This document shows positions 32,587 through 40,868 of a stretch of 64,000 nucleotides of DNA, piece after piece. A program made the position numbers and the translations under genes. The notes beneath the pieces were generated by a model, which worked only from the letters and a program-made list of their open reading frames with translations, was not told the origin of the DNA and did no database searches. The stretch is from SFLA01 sp045595165 (GTDB taxonomy: Bacteria; Bacillota; Clostridia; Oscillospirales; CAG-382). Location of the stretch: assembly GCA_045595165.1 (NCBI GenBank), contig JAZNZY010000027.1, positions 1 to 64,000 on the forward strand. The letters are read 5' to 3'. How positions within the stretch are numbered: position 1 is the stretch's first letter; each line of letters opens with the position of its first letter.

Positions 32587-33705
32587 ATGAGCAATAAATT
32601 GCTTGATTTGAAAAATATTTCGGTTTGTTTTGATGACACTGTAATACTTAAAAATATAAACCTTTATATTTGCGACGGTGAGTTTATTACGCTGTTGGGT
32701 CCTTCCGGATGCGGTAAAACCACCACGCTCCGTATTATTGCGGGATTTATCAATCCCGATACGGGCGACGTATTGTTTGAAGGTAAGCGTATCAATGATA
32801 TTCCTTCCCACAAGCGTGAGATCAATACCATTTTCCAGAAGTATGCTTTGTTCCCTCATCTTAACGTTTATGAGAACATAGCTTTCGGTTTGCGCTTAAA
32901 AAAGCTGCCCGAAAAAGAAATAAAGAACACCGTTGAGGAAATGCTCGCTCTCGTAAACCTTAAGGGATTCGGCAAAAGAAATATAAATTCTCTTTCCGGC
33001 GGTCAGCAGCAAAGAGTTGCCATCGCGCGTGCTCTTGCAGTACGTCCCCGCGTTTTGCTTTTGGATGAGCCCTTGGGAGCGTTGGACCTTAAACTGCGTA
33101 AGGATATGCAGAACGAGCTTAAGTCCATCCAGCAGCGTCTGGGAATTACATTCATATACGTTACTCATGATCAGGAAGAAGCCCTCTCTATGTCGGATAC
33201 CGTTGTTGTTATGGACAACGGCGAAATACAGCAGATCGGCACCCCTCTTGATATATATAACGAGCCCAAAAATGCTTTCGTTGCGGATTTTATCGGCGAG
33301 AGTAATATTCTTGACGGAAAAATGCTTGATGATTACCGTTGCTTCTTCTCCGGCAAGGAATTTAAATGTCTTGACACCGGATTTGAAAAGAACGAGCTTG
33401 TTGATGTTGTTGTCCGTCCCGAGGATGTTGATGTTGTTCCCGTAGAAGATGGGATGGTCTGCGGAACCGTAACCAACCTTACCTTCAAGGGCGTTCATTA
33501 CGAAATAATTGTGGATATCGGTAATTTTAAGTGGATGATACAGACTACGGATTATCAGCCCGTGGGTGCGCGTATCGGTCTTAAGATAGACCCCGACGCT
33601 ATTCACGTTATGAAAAAGAGTGAGTATTCCGGCAAATTCGGCGATTACAGTACCTTCTCCGATGAAATCGAAGAAATGTCTATAAATGACGAGGAGCAGG
33701 AATAA
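32587..33705 (+). CDS. potA: Spermidine/putrescine ABC transporter ATPase PotA
   Basis: About 372 residues from ATG 32587, which has GGAGG seven bases upstream. The ABC domain has Walker A GPSGCGKTT, the Q-loop FQKYALFPHL, signature LSGGQQQRVAIARAL, Walker B VLLLDEPLGALD and the switch His in THDQEEA. The C-terminal TOBE-like regulatory domain is present. It powers polyamine uptake by PotBC with the binding protein PotD, all encoded immediately downstream in the standard order. Confidence 0.94.
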   Translation: MSNKLLDLKNISVCFDDTVILKNINLYICDGEFITLLGPSGCGKTTTLRIIAGFINPDTGDVLFEGKRINDIPSHKREINTIFQKYALFPHLNVYENIAFGLRLKKLPEKEIKNTVEEMLALVNLKGFGKRNINSLSGGQQQRVAIARALAVRPRVLLLDEPLGALDLKLRKDMQNELKSIQQRLGITFIYVTHDQEEALSMSDTVVVMDNGEIQQIGTPLDIYNEPKNAFVADFIGESNILDGKMLDDYRCFFSGKEFKCLDTGFEKNELVDVVVRPEDVDVVPVEDGMVCGTVTNLTFKGVHYEIIVDIGNFKWMIQTTDYQPVGARIGLKIDPDAIHVMKKSEYSGKFGDYSTFSDEIEEMSINDEEQE

Positions 33706-33707
33706 CC

Positions 33708-34550
33708 ATGAACAAAAAGAATTCTCTTGCTCAGCGTTTGCTGGCGGCGCCGCATATTTTGTGGTCGGTGCTGTTTATTGCGGCACCTCTTGCTATTGTT
33801 GTTTTTTATGCTTTTACGGATTCTTCCTTTAATTTTTCGGTTTCCAATTTCACAAAACTTTTTAACGATGGCACCGTAGAGGTATTTACTCTATCTTTGG
33901 CTTTTGCATTTTGTGCCACCTGTATCTGTCTTGTGGTTGCATATCCGTTGGCGTATTTTATTTCAAGAACCAGCAGAAAAACTCAAAACACTTTAGTTAT
34001 GCTTTCTATGCTTCCTATGTGGATGAATTTTTTGCTTCGTACTTATGCTCTTTCGTTTTTAATGGAAGATACCGGCTTTTTGAATAACATACTCACTTCT
34101 ATCGGACTGGACGGAGTTTCTTTGATCAATACTCCCGGCGCTGTTATATTCGGTATGGTTTATAACTTTTTGCCTTATATGATACTGCCTATTCATTCCG
34201 TAATTTCAAAGATAGATAAAAACGTAATCGAGGCTGCGGAAGACCTTGGATGTAACCGTTTGCGCGTTATTTCAAAGGTAATAATGCCTCTCAGCCTTCC
34301 CGGTATCGTATCAGGCATAACCATGGTGTTCGTGCCTTCTGTAAGTACGTTCTATATTTCCCAGCAGCTGGGACCGACAGATTTCGTTTTAATAGGCGAC
34401 GTTATCGAAACCTATTTCAAATCCTCTGCCGCATCGTCTTATCACCTCGGCTCGGCTATTTCTTTAGTTTTGATGATACTTATATTTATCTGCATGGCGA
34501 TAATGAACCGCTTCTCGGATGATGATGCAACAGGAGGTATAATGGTATGA
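33708..34550 (+). CDS. potB: Spermidine/putrescine ABC transporter permease PotB
   Basis: The 280-residue permease has about six transmembrane helices and the cytoplasmic EAA loop EAAEDLGCNRLRVISKVIMPLSLPG near residue 178, which docks onto the ATPase. It starts two bases after potA and overlaps potC by four (ATGA). The motif and order identify it as the first permease of a polyamine importer. Confidence 0.93.
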   Translation: MNKKNSLAQRLLAAPHILWSVLFIAAPLAIVVFYAFTDSSFNFSVSNFTKLFNDGTVEVFTLSLAFAFCATCICLVVAYPLAYFISRTSRKTQNTLVMLSMLPMWMNFLLRTYALSFLMEDTGFLNNILTSIGLDGVSLINTPGAVIFGMVYNFLPYMILPIHSVISKIDKNVIEAAEDLGCNRLRVISKVIMPLSLPGIVSGITMVFVPSVSTFYISQQLGPTDFVLIGDVIETYFKSSAASSYHLGSAISLVLMILIFICMAIMNRFSDDDATGGIMV

Positions 34551-35359
34551 AAATAGGTTCCAAGCTTTATATGGCACTCGTTTTCCTTTTGTTATATGCT
34601 CCCATAGTAGTTCTTATTGTGTTTTCGTTCAACGCGTCAAACAGTATGGCAGTATTTGAAGGCTTTTCTCTTAAGTGGTATAAAGAGCTTTTTAATAACG
34701 ATGCTGCCATCACAGCTTTACTTAACTCTCTCATTTTGGCTTTTTCTTCCGCAATTATTTCTACAATTCTCGGAACGATTGCGGCTGTGGGAATTCACAA
34801 GATGCGCTCCAAGTACGTTAAGTCCGCTGTTATGAACGTAACCAATATCCCTATGATGAATCCCGATATTGTTACCGGCGTATCTATGATGTTGCTTTTT
34901 GCTCTTTGCGGTACCCTTATCGGTTTTGGAATTTTAGGCTTTTGGACATTGCTTATAGCGCATATTACGTTTAACATTCCTTACGTTATCCTTTCCGTTA
35001 TGCCGAAGCTCAAGCAGATGGACCCCCGTCTGCCCGAAGCGGCAATGGACCTTGGCTGCACACCGTTGCAAGCTTTTTTCAAGGTGGAAATGCATGAAAT
35101 TCTTCCGGGTATCTTTTCCGGTTTGTTGATGGCGTTTACTTTGTCCTTGGACGATTTTGTTATCAGCTATTTCTGTGCTGGTAACACCTTCCAGACCTTA
35201 CCCATATTCATTTATTCCCAGACAAAAAAACGCGTTACACCCGATATGAACGCCTTGTGCGCAATCATTTTTGTAACAATACTCGTTTTATTGCTTGTCC
35301 GCAACTTTGCCACGGACAGACAGATTGGAAAAAACAGCAGAAAAAAAGCACGTAATTGA
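34547..35359 (+). CDS. potC: Spermidine/putrescine ABC transporter permease PotC
   Basis: The 270-residue permease has six predicted helices and the EAA loop EAAMDLGCTPLQAFFKVEMHEILPG near residue 163, followed by the conserved TLSLDDFVISYFCAG segment typical of PotC. The ribosome site AGGAGG lies in potB. The last residues are basic (RQIGKNSRKKARN). Confidence 0.94.
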   Translation: MKIGSKLYMALVFLLLYAPIVVLIVFSFNASNSMAVFEGFSLKWYKELFNNDAAITALLNSLILAFSSAIISTILGTIAAVGIHKMRSKYVKSAVMNVTNIPMMNPDIVTGVSMMLLFALCGTLIGFGILGFWTLLIAHITFNIPYVILSVMPKLKQMDPRLPEAAMDLGCTPLQAFFKVEMHEILPGIFSGLLMAFTLSLDDFVISYFCAGNTFQTLPIFIYSQTKKRVTPDMNALCAIIFVTILVLLLVRNFATDRQIGKNSRKKARN

Positions 35360-35381
35360 TGTTTTCAAAGGAGATACAGAA

Positions 35382-36668
35382 TTGTCAAAAAAGTTTTTGT
35401 GTGTTTTTGTTGTACTTACAGTTATTCTGTGTCCGCTTCTTTCCGCCTGCGGGGAAACGGAGGAAATTGAATTTTCTGTTACCGCAGAAACCGCTTCAAT
35501 TGATTATTCAAAATACAAAGGTGTAACCCTGAATGTATATAACTGGGGCGAGTATATTTCGGACGGTAGCGACGGCTCTGTGGATATCAACGCAGAATTT
35601 ACAAAGCTTACCGGCATAAATATTAATTATACCAACTTTACAAGCAACGAGGATATGTATAATAAGATCGTAAACGGCGGCGTTTCCTACGATATCATCA
35701 TACCTTCCGATTATATGATCGAAAAGCTTATCAAGGAAGAGCTTGTACTGGAATTGAATTTTAACAATATCCCCAATTACAAATATATTGCATCCGAATA
35801 CAAGGATCTGTATTTCGATCCCCAAAACGCCTACAGCGTTCCTTACAGCGTCGGTATGGTTGGTCTTATTTACAACACTACCATCGTTACTGAAGAATTG
35901 GACAGCTGGAGCGCCCTTTGGGATAGTAAGTATGACGGACAGATACTTATGTTCAACAATCCCCGTGATGCATTTGCAATCGCTCAGTTCCTTGAAGATA
36001 TCGATATAAATACCGAATCCGAGGAAGAGTGGATGGCAGCGAAAAATAAGCTTTCCGAGCAAAAGCCTTTTGTCAAGTCTTACGTTATGGATGAAATCTA
36101 TAACAAAATGGAAAGCGGCGCCGCAGCGTTGGCTCCCTATTATGCAGGCGATTATTTCAGTATGTACGAAAATAATCCCGAGCTCGCCTTCGTTTACCCC
36201 AAGGAAGGCACCAACATATTCGTGGATTCTGTTTGCATTCCCGCGAGCACAAAAAACAAAGAAGCCGCAGAACTGTATATCAATTATTTGATGGATCCCA
36301 ACGTAGCTTTACAGAACGCATATATGATATGCTACGCTTCGCCTAACATCGCAGTTGTTGAAAACGAAGAGTATCTCGCTTTTCTCGACGAACTTCACCC
36401 TGAAGCTTATGATATTCTTTATAAGGATATGCGTGAATATTACAGGGGCATCTACGGCGAAGATGTTGATATAAGAAAGTACTACTTCCGTGATTTGCCG
36501 GACGAAACGCTTAATACAATGAACACATTGTGGAACAGTCTTAAAATAGAATCTACAGAAGAAAGCTCTACGGATTTCGTGTATTATTTTTGCGCAGTTG
36601 TCATAGCGTTTCTTCTTGTAATGTTCATCATTTCCAAGATAAAGAAATATAGGCGCGAACACGTCTGA
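35382..36668 (+). CDS. potD: Spermidine/putrescine-binding lipoprotein PotD with C-terminal membrane helix
   Basis: About 428 residues from TTG 35382, with AAAGGAG eight bases upstream. A lipoprotein signal ends in the lipobox LSAC, with Cys23 as the lipid site. The mature part has the PotD/PotF pattern LNVYNWGEYISDG, YDIIIPSDYMIEKL, PYSVGMVGLIYN and a C-terminal IRKYYFRDLPDE. It captures polyamine outside the cell for PotABC. Unusually, the protein does not stop there but adds a hydrophobic helix (about residues 400-420) and a basic tail KIKKYRREHV, which would be a second membrane anchor. Confidence 0.9.
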   Translation: MSKKFLCVFVVLTVILCPLLSACGETEEIEFSVTAETASIDYSKYKGVTLNVYNWGEYISDGSDGSVDINAEFTKLTGININYTNFTSNEDMYNKIVNGGVSYDIIIPSDYMIEKLIKEELVLELNFNNIPNYKYIASEYKDLYFDPQNAYSVPYSVGMVGLIYNTTIVTEELDSWSALWDSKYDGQILMFNNPRDAFAIAQFLEDIDINTESEEEWMAAKNKLSEQKPFVKSYVMDEIYNKMESGAAALAPYYAGDYFSMYENNPELAFVYPKEGTNIFVDSVCIPASTKNKEAAELYINYLMDPNVALQNAYMICYASPNIAVVENEEYLAFLDELHPEAYDILYKDMREYYRGIYGEDVDIRKYYFRDLPDETLNTMNTLWNSLKIESTEESSTDFVYYFCAVVIAFLLVMFIISKIKKYRREHV

Positions 36669-36687
36669 TAACCAAAAGGAGATTATT

Positions 36688-39600
36688 ATGACCAAAAGAG
36701 TTTTTTCTCTGATTTTAGCGTCTTTGATGCTGTTTTCTATAGTCGCAAGCATCAGCAGTTGTAAGGAAACGCCTGCTGATTACAGCAACGAGGACAGCGG
36801 AATAACTTTCGTGCTTGACAAGACCGAGTTTTCTGCAAACACACTCAATCTTCCTCTTACAAATCAGGAAATAGCAATATTTGACAGAAACTATAAAATA
36901 GATGGGGTGGCTACCGCGTTTGTCGGAGGTGATCATACCAACAGAACCTTGGTTACCGTGCGCTATAATCCGTCTTATGACGAATTTTCTATTATGGCAA
37001 TCGACGATTCCGAAGGCAAAAAGTCCGAAACTTTAATTCCCGTAAATGGTTTTGTCGCAAGCATTCCCTCAAATCTTCTTGAGGACTTGCGTGTTCGTGA
37101 ATCCCAGGTGGTAACCGTTGTGGGATATAACAACAGCTACGAGCGCCTTGATCTTGCATCATTTATTCCTACCGAATCTTCTCTTGCTCGACGTATATAT
37201 TACGTTGATCCCGTTGAAGCACCCACTGACGATCTTATATATTACGTTTCTGAAGATTATAAAACAGATATAGCCTTGGGTGATAACGTCTATGCCGCCG
37301 TACTTGAGCAAAAAAATGCAAAGAACTTTTCTGTTTCCGAGCTTTTAAAAGACGGTACTTTGAGTGCAGGCACAAAGGCTATCATATTCGTCGGTAAGTA
37401 TAATTGTCAATACGCCGAAAAGATATTAACAGAAGGTGCTTATATTATGCTTTCTAACCTTGAATCCGCAAATTCCGTTTGCCATGAATCTGCAATTAAA
37501 TTAAACGATAAAGTTTATAAAATAGGCACTGCTTTTACCAACGTTGCCATGGAAAATGACGGTATATATCTTTACGATTCCGCATATTCTGCCGGCGCAA
37601 CGCCCAAATGCGAAAAGGATTTCGTTGCTGTTGCAGTTAAAGACAGCACCGTCGTATACACCGGCGAGAAAAACGAAAGACTCGTTATCCCCACCAATGC
37701 TGGATACATACTCGTGTTCTGCGGCGACAGCGTTTCTCTTGCCGAGAATTATTCAATGGGAGAAACCGTTGAGGAAATTCTTGTGTTCCCCGAAAATACT
37801 CCCGAGAAGTTCGTGAAGATCAATAATTACTGTTATTCCTTTACCGAGATCAACGTTCCTTTTAATGATGACCCCGTTCTTTATACCGCAAATTACGGCG
37901 AAACTACCGGAACTTCCGGTACTGTGGCTGAAATTGCCATTCAAAACGGCAAAGTAATATCTGTTACGACATCTGGCGGAAACACCGCTATTCCCGAAAA
38001 CGGATACGTTCTTTCCTTCACCGCAAAGGGCACCAATCTTGCAAATTGTAAAGCTGTTTCTGTAGGCGATACCGCTCGTGTCGCTCTCGATAAATGCGAG
38101 TATTCTATGACACAGCTTGATATTTCCACCTTTAACTCCACCCGTCTTACCGATTACCTTGTTATTTTTGATCAGGGTAGCAGCACCGGCTCCAACCAGT
38201 ATGGCTTTGAGATCGGCGTTGATGAGAACGGAATTATGATCTCTGCTTCTAATTTGGGCAATATGAAGATTCCCAAAGGAGGATACGTAATTTCCGGACA
38301 CGGCGTAATGCACGAAGCTATCGCCGCTAACTATATTTATGGCGGTTCGGTAAAGCTCTTGAAGGAAGAGAAAAAGGTTGTTTTCTATTCTACACCGCTT
38401 TCTATGCAGACCGACGTAACTGCCGCTCTTAACAATGTTAAGGATCAGTTCAGTCAGGCGGAGCAGGCGCTTTACGATATCGATTATCAGTTTATCGGAA
38501 GCAAGCTCGATACCTGCCAAGCACTTATTCAATCTGTTGAGTCTTCTGTAGCTGACGGAGATCCCGTAAACGCTATTAACGCACTGTATGAGATCACTCT
38601 TCAGCTTGCAGACCTTAAGGAAGCAATGATTACCGATAAGGCTGTTGAAGAACGCTCCGTATGGTTCCGTTCCAATGTAAAGAGCGATGAAGACGTTCTT
38701 GCCGTTATCAAGAAGTGTGTTGAGTACAATATCAACGCTATTTACGTTGAAACCTGGTATAACGGTAAGACTATCGGCAAGACAAACAATCCCCTTATCC
38801 AGCATTATACCGCACAGCACGGAGATTACGACGCTTTGGAGGGATTCGTTCGTATCGGACACGAGTATGGAATTCAGATCCACGCTTGGGTAGAAAACTT
38901 CTTTATCGGTACTACCAATCAGCAGCAGAACGATTCCGCCCATATCAGTAACCACAACGAAGATTGGCTGCTTTTGGATAAGGACGGCAAGCATTATTAT
39001 ATTTCTCCCGAATACGGTAATTTCGTGTTCCTTAATCCTCAGAACCGTGAGTGCCGCGATCTCGTTCTTTCCATTTACCGCGAGCTTCTCGAGAATTACG
39101 AAATAGACGGTCTGCATTTGGATTATATCCGTTATCCCGAGCATAACGGAGCCGCAGATTTCGGCTACAACCAAGATACCATCAAGGATTTCCAGCAGGA
39201 ATACGGATACAAGACCGATCCTCACAAATACGAACCCGGCACACAGCAGTATAAGGATTGGATCAAGTATAGACAGAACGTTATCACTTCTTTTGTAAAA
39301 GAGGTAAACAATTTGGTTAAGGAGATTCGTCCCGAGGTTTGGATCACCGCTGCTTGTTATCCTTCTCTTACCGATGCTCCCAATCAGATCTATCAGTACA
39401 CCACCGAATGGGTAAAGCTTGGTTATATTGACCAGGTATTCTCCATGACCTATTCCAACGGTACCGAGTACGTTGCATCCAATGCATCAAGCTTTATTAA
39501 GGCTTGCAAGGATAAAGCGCTTTATTCAACCGGTCTTACACTTTTCTCCGGCAACTCCGGCGAAGAGCTGCTTAGCCAGATAAACGCTACCCGTGATGTA

Positions 39601-40041
39601 GGCGCAACAGGTCAGGCACTGTTCTCTCTCAGCTCTCTTCTCGGATTTGAGGAATATGAGAACATCATTATCAATCACGCATACCGCACCAAGGCAGTAT
39701 CTTTGTTTGATGTTGACGGCGCCGTTCTTGCATACGCAAACGATCTCTTGGAAAAGTGCGATGGTGTATACTCACAGCGCACAGAGGGTCAGGAAGCTGT
39801 TATAGCTAACGTTAAAAAGCTTCTTACCGAGATAAAGACTGAGGCTGAAAAGCAGGAATACGTTACCGTGGAGGAGCAGAAAGCTCTTCTGGCGTACGCG
39901 CTCGAAAGAACCGAGGCAATCCTTGCCGAGACTGAAAATGCAGACAGCAGCCTCAAAAACGCCCTTGAACGCGAGGTAGGGGAGATGGATTATAACCTTT
40001 CTATCCTCCACCTTCGTATGGAAGCAAAAACCGCAAAATAA
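36688..40041 (+). CDS. Large GHL10-type (glycosyl hydrolase-like) lipoprotein
   Basis: The 1117-residue protein has a lipoprotein signal with Cys25 after SISS. Residues 30-600 are a beta-rich region of repeated similar segments, for example GYILVFCGDSVSLA, GYVLSFTAKGTNLA and GYVISGHGVMHEA, suggesting three related domains. A helical linker (about 590-650) precedes a TIM-barrel-like GHL10 region (about 660-960) with VWFRSN, INAIYVETWYNG, GIQIHAWVENFF, FLNPQNRECRDLV and DGLHLDYIRYPE. A coiled C-terminus follows. Relatives are surface glycosidase-like enzymes whose substrate is unknown. It follows potD by 19 bp without a terminator, so it is probably read with the pot operon. Confidence 0.83.
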   Translation: MTKRVFSLILASLMLFSIVASISSCKETPADYSNEDSGITFVLDKTEFSANTLNLPLTNQEIAIFDRNYKIDGVATAFVGGDHTNRTLVTVRYNPSYDEFSIMAIDDSEGKKSETLIPVNGFVASIPSNLLEDLRVRESQVVTVVGYNNSYERLDLASFIPTESSLARRIYYVDPVEAPTDDLIYYVSEDYKTDIALGDNVYAAVLEQKNAKNFSVSELLKDGTLSAGTKAIIFVGKYNCQYAEKILTEGAYIMLSNLESANSVCHESAIKLNDKVYKIGTAFTNVAMENDGIYLYDSAYSAGATPKCEKDFVAVAVKDSTVVYTGEKNERLVIPTNAGYILVFCGDSVSLAENYSMGETVEEILVFPENTPEKFVKINNYCYSFTEINVPFNDDPVLYTANYGETTGTSGTVAEIAIQNGKVISVTTSGGNTAIPENGYVLSFTAKGTNLANCKAVSVGDTARVALDKCEYSMTQLDISTFNSTRLTDYLVIFDQGSSTGSNQYGFEIGVDENGIMISASNLGNMKIPKGGYVISGHGVMHEAIAANYIYGGSVKLLKEEKKVVFYSTPLSMQTDVTAALNNVKDQFSQAEQALYDIDYQFIGSKLDTCQALIQSVESSVADGDPVNAINALYEITLQLADLKEAMITDKAVEERSVWFRSNVKSDEDVLAVIKKCVEYNINAIYVETWYNGKTIGKTNNPLIQHYTAQHGDYDALEGFVRIGHEYGIQIHAWVENFFIGTTNQQQNDSAHISNHNEDWLLLDKDGKHYYISPEYGNFVFLNPQNRECRDLVLSIYRELLENYEIDGLHLDYIRYPEHNGAADFGYNQDTIKDFQQEYGYKTDPHKYEPGTQQYKDWIKYRQNVITSFVKEVNNLVKEIRPEVWITAACYPSLTDAPNQIYQYTTEWVKLGYIDQVFSMTYSNGTEYVASNASSFIKACKDKALYSTGLTLFSGNSGEELLSQINATRDVGATGQALFSLSSLLGFEEYENIIINHAYRTKAVSLFDVDGAVLAYANDLLEKCDGVYSQRTEGQEAVIANVKKLLTEIKTEAEKQEYVTVEEQKALLAYALERTEAILAETENADSSLKNALEREVGEMDYNLSILHLRMEAKTAK

Positions 40042-40048
40042 TAAAAAT

Positions 40049-40081
40049 TTGAACGCCTGATATTTCTTCAGGCGTTCAATT
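40049..40081 (+). terminator. Terminator hairpin of the pot-GHL10 operon
   Basis: A perfect 12-bp stem (TTGAACGCCTGA/TCAGGCGTTCAA) follows the stop codon. The U-tract is short, so termination may be partial. Confidence 0.7.
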
Positions 40082-40098
40082 AGTAATGAGGTGAAACA

Positions 40099-40764
40099 AT
40101 GTTAAAAGCAGAAGAATATATCCAAACTTTAACAGAATACCTAAAAACCGAATATAAAGAACGACTTGTTTATATCGGCTTACAAGGCAGTTATTTAAGA
40201 GGTGAAGCCACGGAAAACAGTGATATAGATATAATGGTCGTTATCCGCGATATTACCGTTGCCGATCTTGAAGCGTACAGAAATATAATTTTAAGATTGC
40301 CGGATTACGATAAATCCTGCGGTTTTATTTGCGGTAAAGAAGAATTATTAAACTGGAATCCCCTTGAAATATGCCATCTTTTACACACCACAAAGGATTA
40401 TTATGGCACTCTTTCTGAACTTGTGCCCGAATACTCTGAATTCGATGTACGTGCCTTTGTTAAACTGAGTCTGGGTGATCTGTATCACGAGCTTTGCCAC
40501 CGCTATATCCACACTTCCAAGGAAAATAATATTTCGTGTCTTCCTTTTACTTATAAATCTGTGTTTTTTATTTTGCAAAACATACATTACTTGGAAAGCG
40601 GTAATTTCATAGCAACCAAGCAAGAGCTTTTAAAAGTGCTTTGTGGTACCGATAAGTCGGTTCTTGATACAGCAATGTCGATATCCGACGGAAACGAATT
40701 CAATTTCGACGAAGTGTTTTCTTTGCTGTTTACTTGGTGTAAAGAAAAACTAAAAGAAGCATAA
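40099..40764 (+). CDS. Nucleotidyltransferase-fold protein (MNT/ANT-like)
   Basis: The 221-residue protein has a polymerase-beta-type nucleotidyltransferase motif GLQGSYLRGEATENSDIDIMVV (residues 27-48), that is GSxxRG with the metal-binding SDID pair. The C-terminal half is helical. Relatives include aminoglycoside nucleotidyltransferases and stand-alone MNT proteins. The substrate cannot be told from sequence, and no HEPN partner gene lies beside it. GAGGTG precedes the ATG. It is monocistronic, directly followed by a dispersed repeat element. Confidence 0.78.
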   Translation: MLKAEEYIQTLTEYLKTEYKERLVYIGLQGSYLRGEATENSDIDIMVVIRDITVADLEAYRNIILRLPDYDKSCGFICGKEELLNWNPLEICHLLHTTKDYYGTLSELVPEYSEFDVRAFVKLSLGDLYHELCHRYIHTSKENNISCLPFTYKSVFFILQNIHYLESGNFIATKQELLKVLCGTDKSVLDTAMSISDGNEFNFDEVFSLLFTWCKEKLKEA

Positions 40765-40815
40765 TCACCCCGATAAACACCCCAAGAATTCAGCTACTTT
40801 TTGGGGAACCGACGA
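40765..40815 (+). repeat. Dispersed C-rich repeat element after the nucleotidyltransferase gene
   Basis: TCACCCCGA begins at the base after the stop codon. A CACCCCAAGAATT arm follows, pairs with TTTTTGGGG, and is followed by AACCGACG. This is the same design as the cluster at 31-142 read on its minus strand, and its first nine bases also recur after the engB stop. Confidence 0.55.
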
Positions 40816-40818
40816 TAA

Positions 40819-40846
40819 CAAAAAGGCGTCCCGTTTGGGACGCCTT
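40819..40846 (-). terminator. Intrinsic terminator of pckG
   Basis: On the minus strand a 10-bp stem (AAGGCGTCCC/GGGACGCCTT) with a 4-base loop is followed by TTTTTG. The plus-strand side also has AAAATTTTG, so some rightward activity is possible. Confidence 0.85.
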
Positions 40847-40868
40847 AAAATTTTGTTTTTTAATCAGA

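Noticed and set aside
37753..39225. 490-codon frame antisense to the GHL10 lipoprotein gene
   Set aside because: The plus-strand frame has a signal peptide, ribosome site and domain motifs; the antisense frame has none.
40099..40764. MNT/HEPN toxin-antitoxin pair
   Set aside because: Only the nucleotidyltransferase is present; the neighbours are the GHL10 lipoprotein and pckG, and no HEPN gene is seen.
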